From: an uncultured bacterium
GTDB taxonomy: Bacteria; CSSED10-310; CALFER01
Length of the DNA stretch: 47,572 bases
NCBI GenBank assembly: GCA_937951895.1
Contig: CALFER010000060.1
Coordinates: 1-47,572, forward strand
Direction: 5' to 3'
Shown here in pieces: positions 36,601 through 43,925 of this stretch. A model generated the notes under the pieces. It made no database searches and was not told where the DNA came from. It was given only the letters and a program-made list of their open reading frames with translations. The translations under genes and the position numbers were made by a program. Each line of letters opens with the position of its first letter. Positions within the stretch are counted from its first letter, which is position 1.

Positions 36601-37348
36601 GTCGCCGACCGCATCGCCTGCTCCGACTGTCACCCCCTCACCGCAGCCACCGACACCGACCGCAGCGCCATGGACTCCTACCTTTACGGCAACACCGACC
36701 ATGACCGCAACACCCCTCCCCTTCACATCCACACCGACAGCCTCGTTCACTCCGACACGGACTCCAACGGGAACGCCAACCCGAACTCCGACGAGTACCC
36801 CGACGTCGAGTGCCACTCGAACGCAGACTCCGACACCGACTCCGACTCGAACCGCGACTGGCACGCCCACACCCTCCCCGTCTTCGACGCCGGCTGTGAC
36901 GTCGACGCCTTCGGACACGCCGACTCCGACCGAAATCCCCTCGACATTCACGCCGACGCCGCCGCCTACGTCCTCACCGGGGTGTGGCGAGACCGGAGTC
37001 GCAATCTGGATGCCGTCCGCGCTTTTCCGTACGGGAGACGTGTGTGAGTGTCGTGCGACGGTGTGCAATGCCACGGGAGGTACGATCGAGAATCACCCGC
37101 TGTTCGTGATACTGGATGTGTATCAGACCTATTTCTTCGCGCCGGATTTCAGCAGTTACGACAATTATCTCGATGAGTATCCGACATTCGGCCCCGGCGA
37201 GACAGTCGTGCAGGTATTGCCGCAGTTTGCGTGGCCGGCGGGGGCGGGGAGTGCATCCGGGATCCGGTGGTATGCGGCGATGACGGATCCGTCGATCAGC
37301 GAGCTGTACGGAACGCTGGGAAGCTTTACATTCGGATGGATGGAGTGA
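30650..37348 (+). CDS. Very large modular exported protein with FGW domain
   Basis: This 2232-residue protein starts at GTG 30650 (signal VNIIILSFILSASVPVLA). In order: an IPT/filamin-like start (FQLSPVSGFIGTTVGF); WxIxx-type propeller repeats (~150-430; DGWAISNAW, NDVWALAST); beta-sandwich modules; three Big/Ig-like domains (~745-1045) with DTYGNRA-type ends; several unnamed beta domains (~1045-1690); an SbsA/Big_5-like domain (~1700-1800; YATGVATSMPLQLYFSKPM); a MopE-type metal-binding motif (DFDADGYSDERC, GDDCDDMD, NGRDDDCDGIIDN); an FN3-like domain; a Thr-Pro linker of ~150 residues; and the shared C-terminal domain ending SFTFGWME. Probably a giant surface adhesin or matrix protein. GTG has only a moderate SD (GGAAGGA). 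Confidence 0.88.
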   Translation: MAKRLVNIIILSFILSASVPVLADSFQLSPVSGFIGTTVGFTGHCDSARNATVSVYWPSLLPASPPSVIAGAFIDGNGDFSGSFQVPFGYANGRYAVTLMTGNWTIGRTDFTIGAADGSIDPPPDVRPMSSWEVSQTVPGYEHMSGVAMVSETDGWAISNAWGKVFHYNGYAWLYHSTIAPQYTLSCIDMIDSTSGWIGGVGKFYHLEGSVWEEYPAPISRAITAISALGENDVWALASTSEFPPKIGFLHFDGTEWTVAYEFSVCDPMRFEPADIEMIASNDGWAIGRCVTLSPAYYYSKAYHFDGTSWTEMPLGDRIEMTSLSCVASNDVWAIGRTDSFPYKFVTAHWNGSDWTLTEHSSVQVSYNDIQFTDSNHGYAVGYGCSATYENGSWTHEQMPDQTKNMAAVDFISPNAAFAVGSDFFSFMGDGSLHVSPRVAVPGQKLTAHVGNMPPSTPFLISWEDTPTWFTAQFLSPIETDINGTFETEVYVPPDAQPGTYSFILSTLQFVPGRGVEYVAVSETEVTVRSGIFYSIAIPDTLYVRLGGWGGKADRDPQIEITGRISSMLPPQPAASVPMSVVIESAPASCQIVAAENQSGGDGFFRFTVAPAEGDNIIAVYPSGSPLDIYTVRVIGYMQPPPPAQVPPGFTTAAWIGEGRLREIELTPHWGLETTEFTIRGTGFSPNQFAYAYWDGSTLLGQTHTRNGTFSIDTQPASASGTHTVSVFTRDGDYASAVFTCGASEPDIVAPVVTIDYPAEGAVVSGTITIQASATDSNGISLMEIARDDTRIAQSPSGTISASWNTAVLADGAYNLMASATDTYGNRAIQSVRVTVDNSSGDQLEPDLTFNEPASGAPVQGTVDVAVTAIDNVGVTAIAVYLDNYILIGHSQTASCSFSFDANQYPEGTHTLTATAYDAARNMGDETISISIVSSTLDPEKPVITILEPESWDTLSGTARIHATATDNSGSPPQLSAWLGNEQVAGPSAGQIDVQIDTTQFLSDLYELRFYAEDDEHNTAFETIPVGVCNIEARGGTKLSRRCAPAIPDINIDILSPQEGAVEIYRVCQYPFKAIAYSANSSIFTARVELIHESTGTVEKKETIFDSDHPGYVLIDFTATFAGTGDYLLKITAEAINGTTHTVERRFSVIDIKDRVFFGCAFPGVRLRVEPDPLQYRITVTPYRTENANLSTVKLEMINGHTQAHYVLAETFGDAIEYYLDVDTFPTGRYTILASGESATNAPVLSDNLDVILDTPIAPEIGFIQLKCYRPAWMATLTKPAVFDCSLEVMNAKGYPIPYTDLIEITSSDASDRIRVEGVEFSLPSVQALDSSDEGLFEFELLATTAGSHVITTETAGKTDSVTLDVSYNYEPTPGYRLETVLEPYSDVYLYVTFSDDQMGYVPFKAQFTLTDPQGEKHVTLRNGMLRNCTEVWRNADLSFQNLAHYTIFVEIFPLTGGSLLAARTIEFDYIMLRDLPSLKLEFRSENRHQPPWCVGVTTTLDIDPPIHRDIRDAELTYSIRYPDAVVRSGTSRSQADGDAYLDFDDNPPSTGAGITVIEVNAYKQGYKPDSTTYLVEYDPTARDGVLSFNATAPVYLENQMGDRIGSRHDTLVLDYPNGSFLNGVPNNGMVPYQSGQQITAYTDGSNVYPPYGTSLDLQLRAGSDTQSIVLTHPDPVDYSIQFTASKSGRPFLLTGELPVPAAELSRTVPVDYATGVATSMPLQLYFSKPMQPASIVFEISPDPGGWTPTWNTSHTLVTFDHTPYSADTYYAVEVLSGLDEDGQALSRGHVPMFWTFTTKTACEGADFDADGYSDERCGGDDCDDMDEAVHPGAAEMRNGRDDDCDGIIDNGYGSIPPAAVADLSATYGETDGSITFEWTAVGGDGLLGTAESYDFRYAEDLDETSWSHADTLTGEPSPQSAGSSESWQSALTLGEGVFDFAVRVIDADGNVSDISNIVRIDRSGPTSTPGPATPTRTPTPLQPSPTASPAPTVTPSPQPPTPTAAPWTPTFTATPTMTATPLPFTSTPTASFTPTRTPTGTPTRTPTSTPTSSATRTQTPTPTPTRTATGTPTPSPSSTPAVTSTPSDTPTPTEIPSTFTPTPPPTSSPGCGETGVAIWMPSALFRTGDVCECRATVCNATGGTIENHPLFVILDVYQTYFFAPDFSSYDNYLDEYPTFGPGETVVQVLPQFAWPAGAGSASGIRWYAAMTDPSISELYGTLGSFTFGWME
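36550..36985 (+). repeat. Thr-Pro linker-coding repeat
   Basis: Low-complexity CCGACxCC-type units encode Thr-Pro-Thr-Arg-Thr-Pro runs. They join the FN3-like domain to the C-terminal FGW domain of the 2232-residue protein. Confidence 0.8.
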
Positions 37349-37375
37349 CGGGCAACTGAAGCGCAATCGTCAACG

Positions 37376-37702
37376 CTATTTGTTCACGGCCTCGTCGACG
37401 GCTTCTTTCGTGTTGTCCACGACTTTTTCGGTGCCCTCTTTGATTTCCTTGGCCGCGTCCTGAGCGCCTTCCTTCAGATCGTGTGCTGCTTCCTGCGCGT
37501 CCTCTTTGAGATCCCTGGCAGCGTCCTGGGCACCTTCTTTAATGTCCTTGGCGGTATCTTTCACCGCATCGGCTGATTTCTGGACCGCCTTGTCGATCTT
37601 CTTCCCGGCCTTTTCGAATGTGTTTTCCTTTTTCTGGCAGCCCGCAAACACGAGAGCCATGGAAACCATCAGGAACATTCCGATCGTCATCCAGCGTTTC
37701 AT
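37376..37702 (-). CDS. Small lipoprotein with 11-residue LEA-like repeats
   Basis: This 108-residue protein begins at ATG 37702 (SD TAGGAGA), 10 bp after the tyrS stop; longer in-frame starts would run into tyrS. It has a lipobox (FAGC, Cys21) and then charged 11-residue repeats of the form KDIKEGAQDAA / RDLKEDAQEAA / HDLKEGAQDAA / KEIKEGTEKVV. This is an amphipathic helical pattern seen in LEA group 3 and YtxH/apolipoprotein-like stress proteins. It should lie as a membrane-anchored helix in the periplasm. Role unknown; stress protection or envelope spacing is inference. Confidence 0.82.
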   Translation of the reverse strand: MKRWMTIGMFLMVSMALVFAGCQKKENTFEKAGKKIDKAVQKSADAVKDTAKDIKEGAQDAARDLKEDAQEAAHDLKEGAQDAAKEIKEGTEKVVDNTKEAVDEAVNK

Positions 37703-37712
37703 CCCGAATCTC

Positions 37713-38993
37713 CTATCCGGTAAAGCGCACCAGGAAATAGGTTTTCTTCCCCGAGCGCAGAACCAGGAATGACGGCGAAGCCAGATCGTCCATCGTGACG
37801 ATCTTGTCCAGCCGTGTCTCGCGATCGTTGTTGATATAAAGGCCGCCGGAGGTAACCAGCCGCCGGGCTTCACCTTTCGATTTGCACAGTTCGGTCATCG
37901 GGAGCAGATCGAGCAGGGGAATGCCCTGGCCGAGCGAGTCCCGGGGAACATCGACCGACGGCGCGTCGCTGAAGATGGCCGTGAGCGTATCGTCGTCGTA
38001 CCCGCGAATGCTCTCGGCCCCGAACAGGATCCGGGTCGCCCCTTCGGCGGCGCGCACACCGGCATCGCCGTGCACCATGCGGGTCACCTCGTAAGCCAGC
38101 CGCCGCTGTGCCTCGCGCTTTTCGGGATCTTTCGCCACGCATTCGGCGAGTGCTGCGATCTCCTCATCCGGAAGCAGCGTGAAGATCTTGAGGAATCGGA
38201 CGACGTCGCGATCGTCGGACTGGAACAGATACTGGTAGAATTCGTATGGTTTGGTGCGGGTTCCGTCGAGCCAGACCGCGTTGCCTTCGCTCTTGCCGAA
38301 TTTCTTGCCTGCCGCCGTCATGAGGAGCGGGAAGGTGATGCCGTAGAGTTGTTCGCCGCCCATCCGGTGATTCAGGTCGATGCCGGCGGTGATGTTGCCC
38401 CACTGATCCGACCCGCCGATCTGGACGCGGCAGCCGTGGCTTTTGCTGAGGTGGTGGAAGTCGTAGGCCTGGAGAATCTGGTAGGAGAACTCGGTGTAGC
38501 TGATGCCCTGATCCCGGGACTCCAGGCGCTTTTTGACCGATTCTTTGGCGATCATCGTGTTGACGCTGAAGTGCTTGCCGACGTCGCGGAGGAACTCGAG
38601 ATAGCCGAACGGGTTGGTCCAGTCGAAGTTATTGACCAGAATGGCGGGATTATCGGGGCGATCGAAATCGAGAAACCGGCTGAGTTGCGATCTGATGCCG
38701 ATTTCGTTGGCGCGGATGGTGTCGATGGTGAGCAGGTTTCGTTCCTGATCTCGTCCGCTCGGGTCGCCGATCATGCCGGTCGCGCCTCCGACGACAGCGA
38801 TGGGGCGGTGGCCGGCCTGTTGGAAGTGCATCAATCCGATGATGGGGATGAGGTGTCCGAGATGCAGGCTGCTGTCGGAGGGGTCGAAGCCGGCGTAGCA
38901 GGACACGTGTTCTTTTTCGAGCAGGTCATACAGTGCGGGGTCGCTGATCTGTTGGATGAATCCGCGGTTTTCAAGATTTTTAAGAAATCCCAT
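37713..38993 (-). CDS. tyrS: Tyrosyl-tRNA synthetase
   Basis: This 426-residue class I synthetase contains the HIGH-type motif HLGHLIPI with the preceding YAGFDPSDSSLHL, the tyrosine-binding region GGATGMIGDPSGR, QIGGSDQWGNI, and the KMSKS-type loop KFGKSEGNAVW. The C-terminal ~80 residues form an S4-like RNA-binding domain (SKGEARRLVTSGGLYINN). It charges tRNA-Tyr in the cytoplasm. ATG 38993 follows AGGAGG. The TyrS2-like KFGKS loop is standard bacterial. It is followed 10 bp later by a small lipoprotein gene. Confidence 0.96.
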   Translation of the reverse strand: MGFLKNLENRGFIQQISDPALYDLLEKEHVSCYAGFDPSDSSLHLGHLIPIIGLMHFQQAGHRPIAVVGGATGMIGDPSGRDQERNLLTIDTIRANEIGIRSQLSRFLDFDRPDNPAILVNNFDWTNPFGYLEFLRDVGKHFSVNTMIAKESVKKRLESRDQGISYTEFSYQILQAYDFHHLSKSHGCRVQIGGSDQWGNITAGIDLNHRMGGEQLYGITFPLLMTAAGKKFGKSEGNAVWLDGTRTKPYEFYQYLFQSDDRDVVRFLKIFTLLPDEEIAALAECVAKDPEKREAQRRLAYEVTRMVHGDAGVRAAEGATRILFGAESIRGYDDDTLTAIFSDAPSVDVPRDSLGQGIPLLDLLPMTELCKSKGEARRLVTSGGLYINNDRETRLDKIVTMDDLASPSFLVLRSGKKTYFLVRFTG

Positions 38994-39060
38994 GGGTGCC
39001 TCCTGAGTGCGTCGTGTGCTGTGAGTAATGAGGTTGAGCCGGACGCGACGGTTGATTGTC

Positions 39061-39089
39061 TATGTAATGCAAACACGGCACCGCGTCAA
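39061..39089 (-). promoter_or_regulatory. Sigma70-like promoter for tyrS
   Basis: On the minus strand TTGACG (39089-39084), a 17-bp spacer and TACATA (39066-39061) lie about 68 bp before ATG 38993. No T-box stem or specifier loop was recognised in the short leader. Confidence 0.4.
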
Positions 39090-39120
39090 CTGACGATATC
39101 GGATGTATTGAGACGACCCG

Positions 39121-39207
39121 TGTCTTTCCCGCGAAAGTGGGAATCCAGCAATAATCGGCATCTTCCCTCATATGCAGCCTGGATACCCGCCTCCGCGTGT
39201 ATGACGC
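39121..39207. repeat. Degenerate inverted-repeat element
   Basis: GGAATCCAG (39140-39148) and CTGGATACC (39179-39187) are inverted with one mismatch. They are flanked by CCCGCGAAAGTGGG and CCCGCCTCCGCGTGTATGACG, small imperfect hairpins. The layout matches the widespread intergenic element type that carries GCGGGAATCCAG/CTGGATCCCCGC arms. The rest of 38994-39298 holds only the tyrS promoter. Confidence 0.55.
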
Positions 39208-39298
39208 TGCTAGCCTCTCCATCCTTGTTCTGGAAGACTCTCCGCGTAGATCCTTTCATCAGCAAGTATGACTTCACCACGACTTCTGAATCGGAGCG

Positions 39299-40072
39299 CT
39301 ACTCGATCCCGGATTCCCCCGCATCCACGCGTTGCATCACCCACAGCTTCGCATACTTCATGAACACGCTGAACGCCGCCAGCCAGCACAACACCAGCCC
39401 GGCCGTGCCATCCCGGAATCCCTGACGCAACACATACATCTTGATGAACCGGAACACCGGCCTTAAAAAAATCCGCCCGAACGTCGCCTTCTTCCCCTGA
39501 CGCCTCAAATCCAGCGCACTCCACGTCGTATATCGCCCGAACTTCTCGAGATACTGGTCGAAGGACCGATACGTGTGATGCTCCAGCTTCCCCTTGAGCA
39601 CCCCCACCGTCCCCTCCACCATCACCTCCGCATGCACATGCTTGTCCTGATACCGGCTCCGATCCCGGCGAAACAACCGCAATACCTTGTCCCGCTCCCA
39701 GCCGCAATGATTCACCGGCTTGCCGAAAAACGTGTTCTTCCGGTAAATCCAATACCCGTCACACGCCGGATCACCGCCCCCGAGCAACCCCCGGATCTCA
39801 TCCTGCAACTCGGCCGTGGCACGCTCGTCACAGTCGATCACCATCACCCATTCATGCGTCGCCTGCGGGATCGCCCAGTTCTTCTGCGCGGCCGAATTGA
39901 CATACTCGTGTTCGACAACCCGGGCCGTATACTCCCGGGCAATCTCCACCGTCCGGTCAGTCGATCCCGAATCCACCACGAAAATCTCATCGGCCCATTT
40001 CACCGACTCCAGACAATCGCGAATCATCGTCTCTTCATTTCGGCACGGAACGATCACCGTCAGCTTCGGCAT
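39299..40072 (-). CDS. Family 2 glycosyltransferase, WaaE/KdtX-like
   Basis: This 257-residue GT-A-fold protein has LTVIVPCRNEETMIRDCL at the N-terminus, VDSGSTDRT (nucleotide-sugar Asp), IDCDER (DxD-type metal motif) and a conserved FGKPVNHCGWERDKVLRLF segment followed by DKHVHAEV. This arrangement matches WaaE/KdtX beta-1,4-glucosyltransferases of the LPS inner core and related enzymes. Near the C-terminus are one or two membrane-associated helices (FRDGTAGLVLCWLAAFSVFM). It points to an LPS-bearing envelope. It follows the hydroxylase large-subunit gene by 15 bp but is functionally unrelated to it. Confidence 0.9.
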   Translation of the reverse strand: MPKLTVIVPCRNEETMIRDCLESVKWADEIFVVDSGSTDRTVEIAREYTARVVEHEYVNSAAQKNWAIPQATHEWVMVIDCDERATAELQDEIRGLLGGGDPACDGYWIYRKNTFFGKPVNHCGWERDKVLRLFRRDRSRYQDKHVHAEVMVEGTVGVLKGKLEHHTYRSFDQYLEKFGRYTTWSALDLRRQGKKATFGRIFLRPVFRFIKMYVLRQGFRDGTAGLVLCWLAAFSVFMKYAKLWVMQRVDAGESGIE

Positions 40073-40087
40073 GTCTCTTATCCCGCC

Positions 40088-42478
40088 TCAGTTCTCCGTC
40101 GGCATCTTGCAGCGTCCGCCGGTCGTAAAGTGAGGATCCGCATAGGTCCCGGCGATCTCGAGCGCGATCTTCTCCGCGGTCAGAGGCATGCTCTTGATCC
40201 GCACACCCACGGCATCGTTCACCGCATTCGCGATGATCGGAGCGCTCGGAATCATCGTGTGCTCGCCGACCCCCCTCGCCCCGAACGGTCCGTCCGGCTG
40301 AGGCGTCTCGATGATGATCGGCGACACAACGTCCGGAATATCCCGCGCGGTCGGGATCTTGTAATCCGTAAAATTCGGGTTGAGCAACTTGCCGCGTTCA
40401 TCGAACTTCATGTCCTCATACAGCACGGTCGCCAGGCCCTGCACCATGCCTCCGACAACCTGACCATTGACCAGATCGGGATTGATGGCCTTCCCGACAT
40501 CGACGGCCAGACTCGTCTTGAGCACCCGCACCTTGCCCGTCGCGCGATCCACCTCGACCGACGCCGCGGCGGCACCCACGGTGTAATGCACGTTGGGATG
40601 CCCACCCTGACTCGTCTCCGGATCTCCGGTGGCCGACGTGAACTCCGGCATGAACATCCCGCTCCCCAGAACCGGTCCACCCAGAAAATTCCCGTGAGGG
40701 GTTTGAATGCCGCTGATCACGAAATCCCGGTATGCCAGTGTAAAATCCGGTTTTGCACGACTTTTCACATGTTCGTTTTCCAGATACAGATCCGCGGGAT
40801 CGAACCCATACGCCCGATGGACGACATCGAACATCTTCTCACGGGCCTCCCGCGCGGCAGCCCGCACGGCGTTCCCGCATCCCCATGTCACATGCGACCC
40901 GACGGTCTGCCACTCGTAGGCGTTCCGGTCGGTATCCGGAGTCTCGACACGAATCTTCGAAACGGGCAGCGCGAGTTCCTCGGCGGCAATCTGCGCCATG
41001 ACGGTGAGAAATCCCTGCCCGATCTCCATGCCCGACACCATCAGATTGACACTGCCGTCCTCGTTGAACTTCAGAAATGCCGACGATGCCGCATTGGGAG
41101 GCATCGCGGGCGATTTCCAGAAGAGCGAAAAACCCTTTCCGGTCGATACCCCGGGCCTCGACGGCGTCTCCTTTTTCCCCCATCCGATGTCCGCCGCCAC
41201 CCGATCGATCGCCTCGACGAGATTCCCCGGATTCATCTCGGCGCCATACGGCAACGTATCGCCTTCGCGGATCGCATTGTGCCGGCGGAACGCCACGGGA
41301 TCCATGCCGATCATCTCCGCGAGCCGGTCGATGTGCGACTCCAACCCGAAATGAAACTCGGAATAGCCGAAACCCCGATACGGACCACCGGGCGGCAGAT
41401 TGGTGTAGATGCACAGCGAATCGATTTTCACATTCGGCACGCGATACGGCCCGGTTGCGGACAAGCCCGCGGCATTGACCACATTCGCGCCGTATTCGAC
41501 ATACGCGCCGGCGTCGAAATGAAGCGTGTGTTCGAGCGCCACAATGGTGCCGTCCCGCTTCACACCCATCTTCAGTTTCGCCGTCAGCCCCTGCCGCTGA
41601 TAGGTATTGCAGAACTCCTGCTCCCGCGTCCACCGGACCTTGACGGGCGAACCGCGAACGGCCGTTGCGAGCGCTGCACCGAGGATCTCCATTGAAACCC
41701 CCGCCTTGCCGCCGAATCCTCCGCCGATATACGGCGTCACGACACGGATGTCCTTGTGACTCAATCCCAGAGACGCCAGCGTTTCCGCGAACACGTTCCG
41801 CTGCGTGAACGGTGACTGCGACGCACTCCAGAGCGTCAACCGCCCCGCCAGATCGTACAGCCCCACGATCACATGCGGTTCGATCGCGCAATGCGCATAC
41901 CGGGGCACGACATACACATCCTCCAGCACAACATCCGCCTCACGCATCGCCGCTTCCGCATCGCCTTTGCGTGTCTTGCGCCAGTGAGCGATATTCGTTC
42001 GCTCTTTCGGAAAGAACCATGGAACACGCGGATATGCGCCCAGTTCGGGATGAATCAGCTTCGCAGTCGGCTTCAGCGCATTGTCGACGTCCAGAACGGG
42101 CGTCAACTCCTCATAGGTCACTTTCACCTTCTGCGCCGCCTGTTTCGCAATCTTGGGACTCCGCGCAATGACCGCCGCGACCTGCTCCCCGGCAAACCGG
42201 ACCCGATCCTGAGCGAAAATGTAGCGGTCCTTCATATACAACCCGAATTTATAAGGGAAATCCTTCCCGGTCAGGACCTTCACGACACCCGGTACCTTTT
42301 CCGCTTCGGATGTGTCGATGCTCGTGATCAACGCATGCGCATACGGACTCGCGACGATTTCGGCATGCAGCAGATTGGGGCCGAACTCGAGATCATCGAC
42401 GTAGCGCGCGGCCCCGGTGATCTTCTCGAGACCATCGATCCGGACTTCGTTCTGTCCGACATAATGCATCTTATTCAT
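40088..42478 (-). CDS. Molybdenum hydroxylase large subunit (xanthine dehydrogenase family)
   Basis: This 796-residue Mo-pterin subunit starts MNKMHYVG and has a hammerhead domain (GAARYVDDLEFG), then the Mo-binding core with YIGGGFGGKAGVS, the XDH-type PYRGFGYSEF loop, GSHVTWGCGNAVR and GARGVGEH with the presumed catalytic Glu. It hydroxylates a heterocycle or aldehyde with water as the oxygen source, feeding electrons through the FeS and FAD subunits encoded just upstream. ATG 42478 overlaps the FeS gene by 8 bp. The active-site loop argues against CO dehydrogenase; substrate unknown. It is about as similar to the orphan subunit at 14059-16392 as family members usually are. Confidence 0.93.
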   Translation of the reverse strand: MNKMHYVGQNEVRIDGLEKITGAARYVDDLEFGPNLLHAEIVASPYAHALITSIDTSEAEKVPGVVKVLTGKDFPYKFGLYMKDRYIFAQDRVRFAGEQVAAVIARSPKIAKQAAQKVKVTYEELTPVLDVDNALKPTAKLIHPELGAYPRVPWFFPKERTNIAHWRKTRKGDAEAAMREADVVLEDVYVVPRYAHCAIEPHVIVGLYDLAGRLTLWSASQSPFTQRNVFAETLASLGLSHKDIRVVTPYIGGGFGGKAGVSMEILGAALATAVRGSPVKVRWTREQEFCNTYQRQGLTAKLKMGVKRDGTIVALEHTLHFDAGAYVEYGANVVNAAGLSATGPYRVPNVKIDSLCIYTNLPPGGPYRGFGYSEFHFGLESHIDRLAEMIGMDPVAFRRHNAIREGDTLPYGAEMNPGNLVEAIDRVAADIGWGKKETPSRPGVSTGKGFSLFWKSPAMPPNAASSAFLKFNEDGSVNLMVSGMEIGQGFLTVMAQIAAEELALPVSKIRVETPDTDRNAYEWQTVGSHVTWGCGNAVRAAAREAREKMFDVVHRAYGFDPADLYLENEHVKSRAKPDFTLAYRDFVISGIQTPHGNFLGGPVLGSGMFMPEFTSATGDPETSQGGHPNVHYTVGAAAASVEVDRATGKVRVLKTSLAVDVGKAINPDLVNGQVVGGMVQGLATVLYEDMKFDERGKLLNPNFTDYKIPTARDIPDVVSPIIIETPQPDGPFGARGVGEHTMIPSAPIIANAVNDAVGVRIKSMPLTAEKIALEIAGTYADPHFTTGGRCKMPTEN

Positions 42479-42980
42479 GTGGCCTCCCTGAACGCCCGCT
42501 CTTCCCGCGTCCTCCGGATTTCCCGCTCCGCGACACCGTCCGGATCGCATCGACGATCGGCTGATACCCGGTGCAGCGGCACAGATTGCCTGAAATCCCT
42601 TCCTTGATCTCGTCGTCGTCCGGCGTCGGATTCTTCTGGAGGAGTTCCGTGGCGGTCAGGATCATTCCCGGCGCGCAGAAACCGCACTGGAACGCATTGT
42701 TGTCCAGAAACGCCTGCTGGAGCGGCGTGAGGGTCTCGCCGAGTCCCTCGACCGTGACGATTTCGCATCCGTCCGCTTCGATCGCCAGCACCAGACAGCT
42801 CCTCACGGTCCTGCCGTTGAGGAGGATCGTACACGCCCCGCAGTCCCCGCGTTCGCACCCGATTTTCGGGCTTTTGATCCCGAGTTTTTCACGCAGAACA
42901 TCGAGCAGCACATCGTTGGGCTCGACGATCACGCTTCGCACTTCACCGTTCACCTTCATCGTGATTTCATGCTTTTTCAT
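42471..42980 (-). CDS. Molybdenum hydroxylase [2Fe-2S] subunit
   Basis: This 169-residue protein has the plant-ferredoxin-type cluster motif GCERGDCGACTILLNG with a following Cys (VRSCLVLA). The C-terminal helical domain carries the second cluster motif QCGFCAPGM ... LCRCTGYQ. It transfers electrons from the Mo centre to FAD. The C-terminal tail after VSRSG is a short Gly/Lys/Arg-rich extension. Gene order FAD, FeS, Mo matches CoxM-CoxS-CoxL-type operons. Confidence 0.95.
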   Translation of the reverse strand: MKKHEITMKVNGEVRSVIVEPNDVLLDVLREKLGIKSPKIGCERGDCGACTILLNGRTVRSCLVLAIEADGCEIVTVEGLGETLTPLQQAFLDNNAFQCGFCAPGMILTATELLQKNPTPDDDEIKEGISGNLCRCTGYQPIVDAIRTVSRSGKSGGRGKSGRSGRPHE

Positions 42981-42989
42981 CCGGCGGCC

Positions 42990-43904
42990 TCACTTTCCCT
43001 CGGCGTCGGCCGTATAATCGTCCAGAACATTGACCCCGTATGCCGGCCCGGAGCCTTCGAGCCGCGATGCCACTGTCTTCACCGCGCGTTCGAGCATGAC
43101 CCCGAGCATCCTTCCGCGATATTCCTTGCTGCTCCGCAGATCGGTGATCGGCGAGGTTTCTTTCGGGATGGCATCGATCGCCGCCTCCAACGCGGCCTCA
43201 GGCGGCATCCTCGATGTGAGAATCCGCTCAATGTTCGGCGCGCGAACGGGTGTCGGCGCGACAGACCCGAACGCGACGCGACAGATCGAATCGCTCCGGA
43301 GCACGGCAACGCTGGCCTGCGCGAGATCCTCGCCGCGGTAGCGCTTGAGTTTCGCGAAGCACGCCGCATGGCGTCCCGCCGGTTTCGGCACCGTCACACC
43401 GGTCACGATCTCACCGGGACGCAGGGCGGTCTGCCGGGGGCCCTTGAACCACTCCGACATGGGAATCTCACGATCACCCTCCTGCCCCGTCACCTGGAGC
43501 ACCGCCTCGTAGACCATCAGCACCGGTCCGTTGTCGCAACACGGCACAGCGGAACAGATGTTGCCGACGACCGTTGCCCGATTGCGGATCCCGGTGCACG
43601 CCAGCATCCCCGCCATTTCGACGAACAGAGGAAAATGCGTCCTCACCGCCCGCGATTCAGTCAGTTCCGTGATCGTGACACCGGCCCCGATCCGCAGCAT
43701 ATTCTGCCGGAAGCTCAGTTTCCCGAGCGAGCCGATACCTTTGATATCGATCAGAATGTCGGGTTTCACGAGATCGTCCCGGAGCCATCCGATCAGATCG
43801 GTTCCGCCGGCGAGAATCCGAGCCGACTTGCCGTGCCTGCCCAGCAGCCGGACTGCCTCGCGAAGCGTCTTCGGACGAGCATATTCAAATTCGGTGCTGA
43901 TCAT
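42990..43904 (-). CDS. Molybdenum hydroxylase FAD-binding subunit
   Basis: This 304-residue protein has the FAD_binding_5 motif ILAGGTDLIGW (about residues 30-40) and the second flavin loop ATVVGNICSAVPCCD, followed by the C-terminal CO_deh_flav domain. It passes electrons from the FeS subunit to the final acceptor. ATG 43904 sits 8 bp after AAGGAG; an upstream TTG at 43910 would be too close to the SD. The stop is 9 bp before the FeS start. Confidence 0.94.
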   Translation of the reverse strand: MISTEFEYARPKTLREAVRLLGRHGKSARILAGGTDLIGWLRDDLVKPDILIDIKGIGSLGKLSFRQNMLRIGAGVTITELTESRAVRTHFPLFVEMAGMLACTGIRNRATVVGNICSAVPCCDNGPVLMVYEAVLQVTGQEGDREIPMSEWFKGPRQTALRPGEIVTGVTVPKPAGRHAACFAKLKRYRGEDLAQASVAVLRSDSICRVAFGSVAPTPVRAPNIERILTSRMPPEAALEAAIDAIPKETSPITDLRSSKEYRGRMLGVMLERAVKTVASRLEGSGPAYGVNVLDDYTADAEGK

Positions 43905-43925
43905 GTCCAAAACTCCTTGAATCGA

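Noticed and set aside
39575..41695. 706-codon plus-strand open frame
   Set aside because: It is antisense to the family 2 glycosyltransferase and the Mo-hydroxylase large subunit, is His/Arg-rich, and has no signal, domain or SD.
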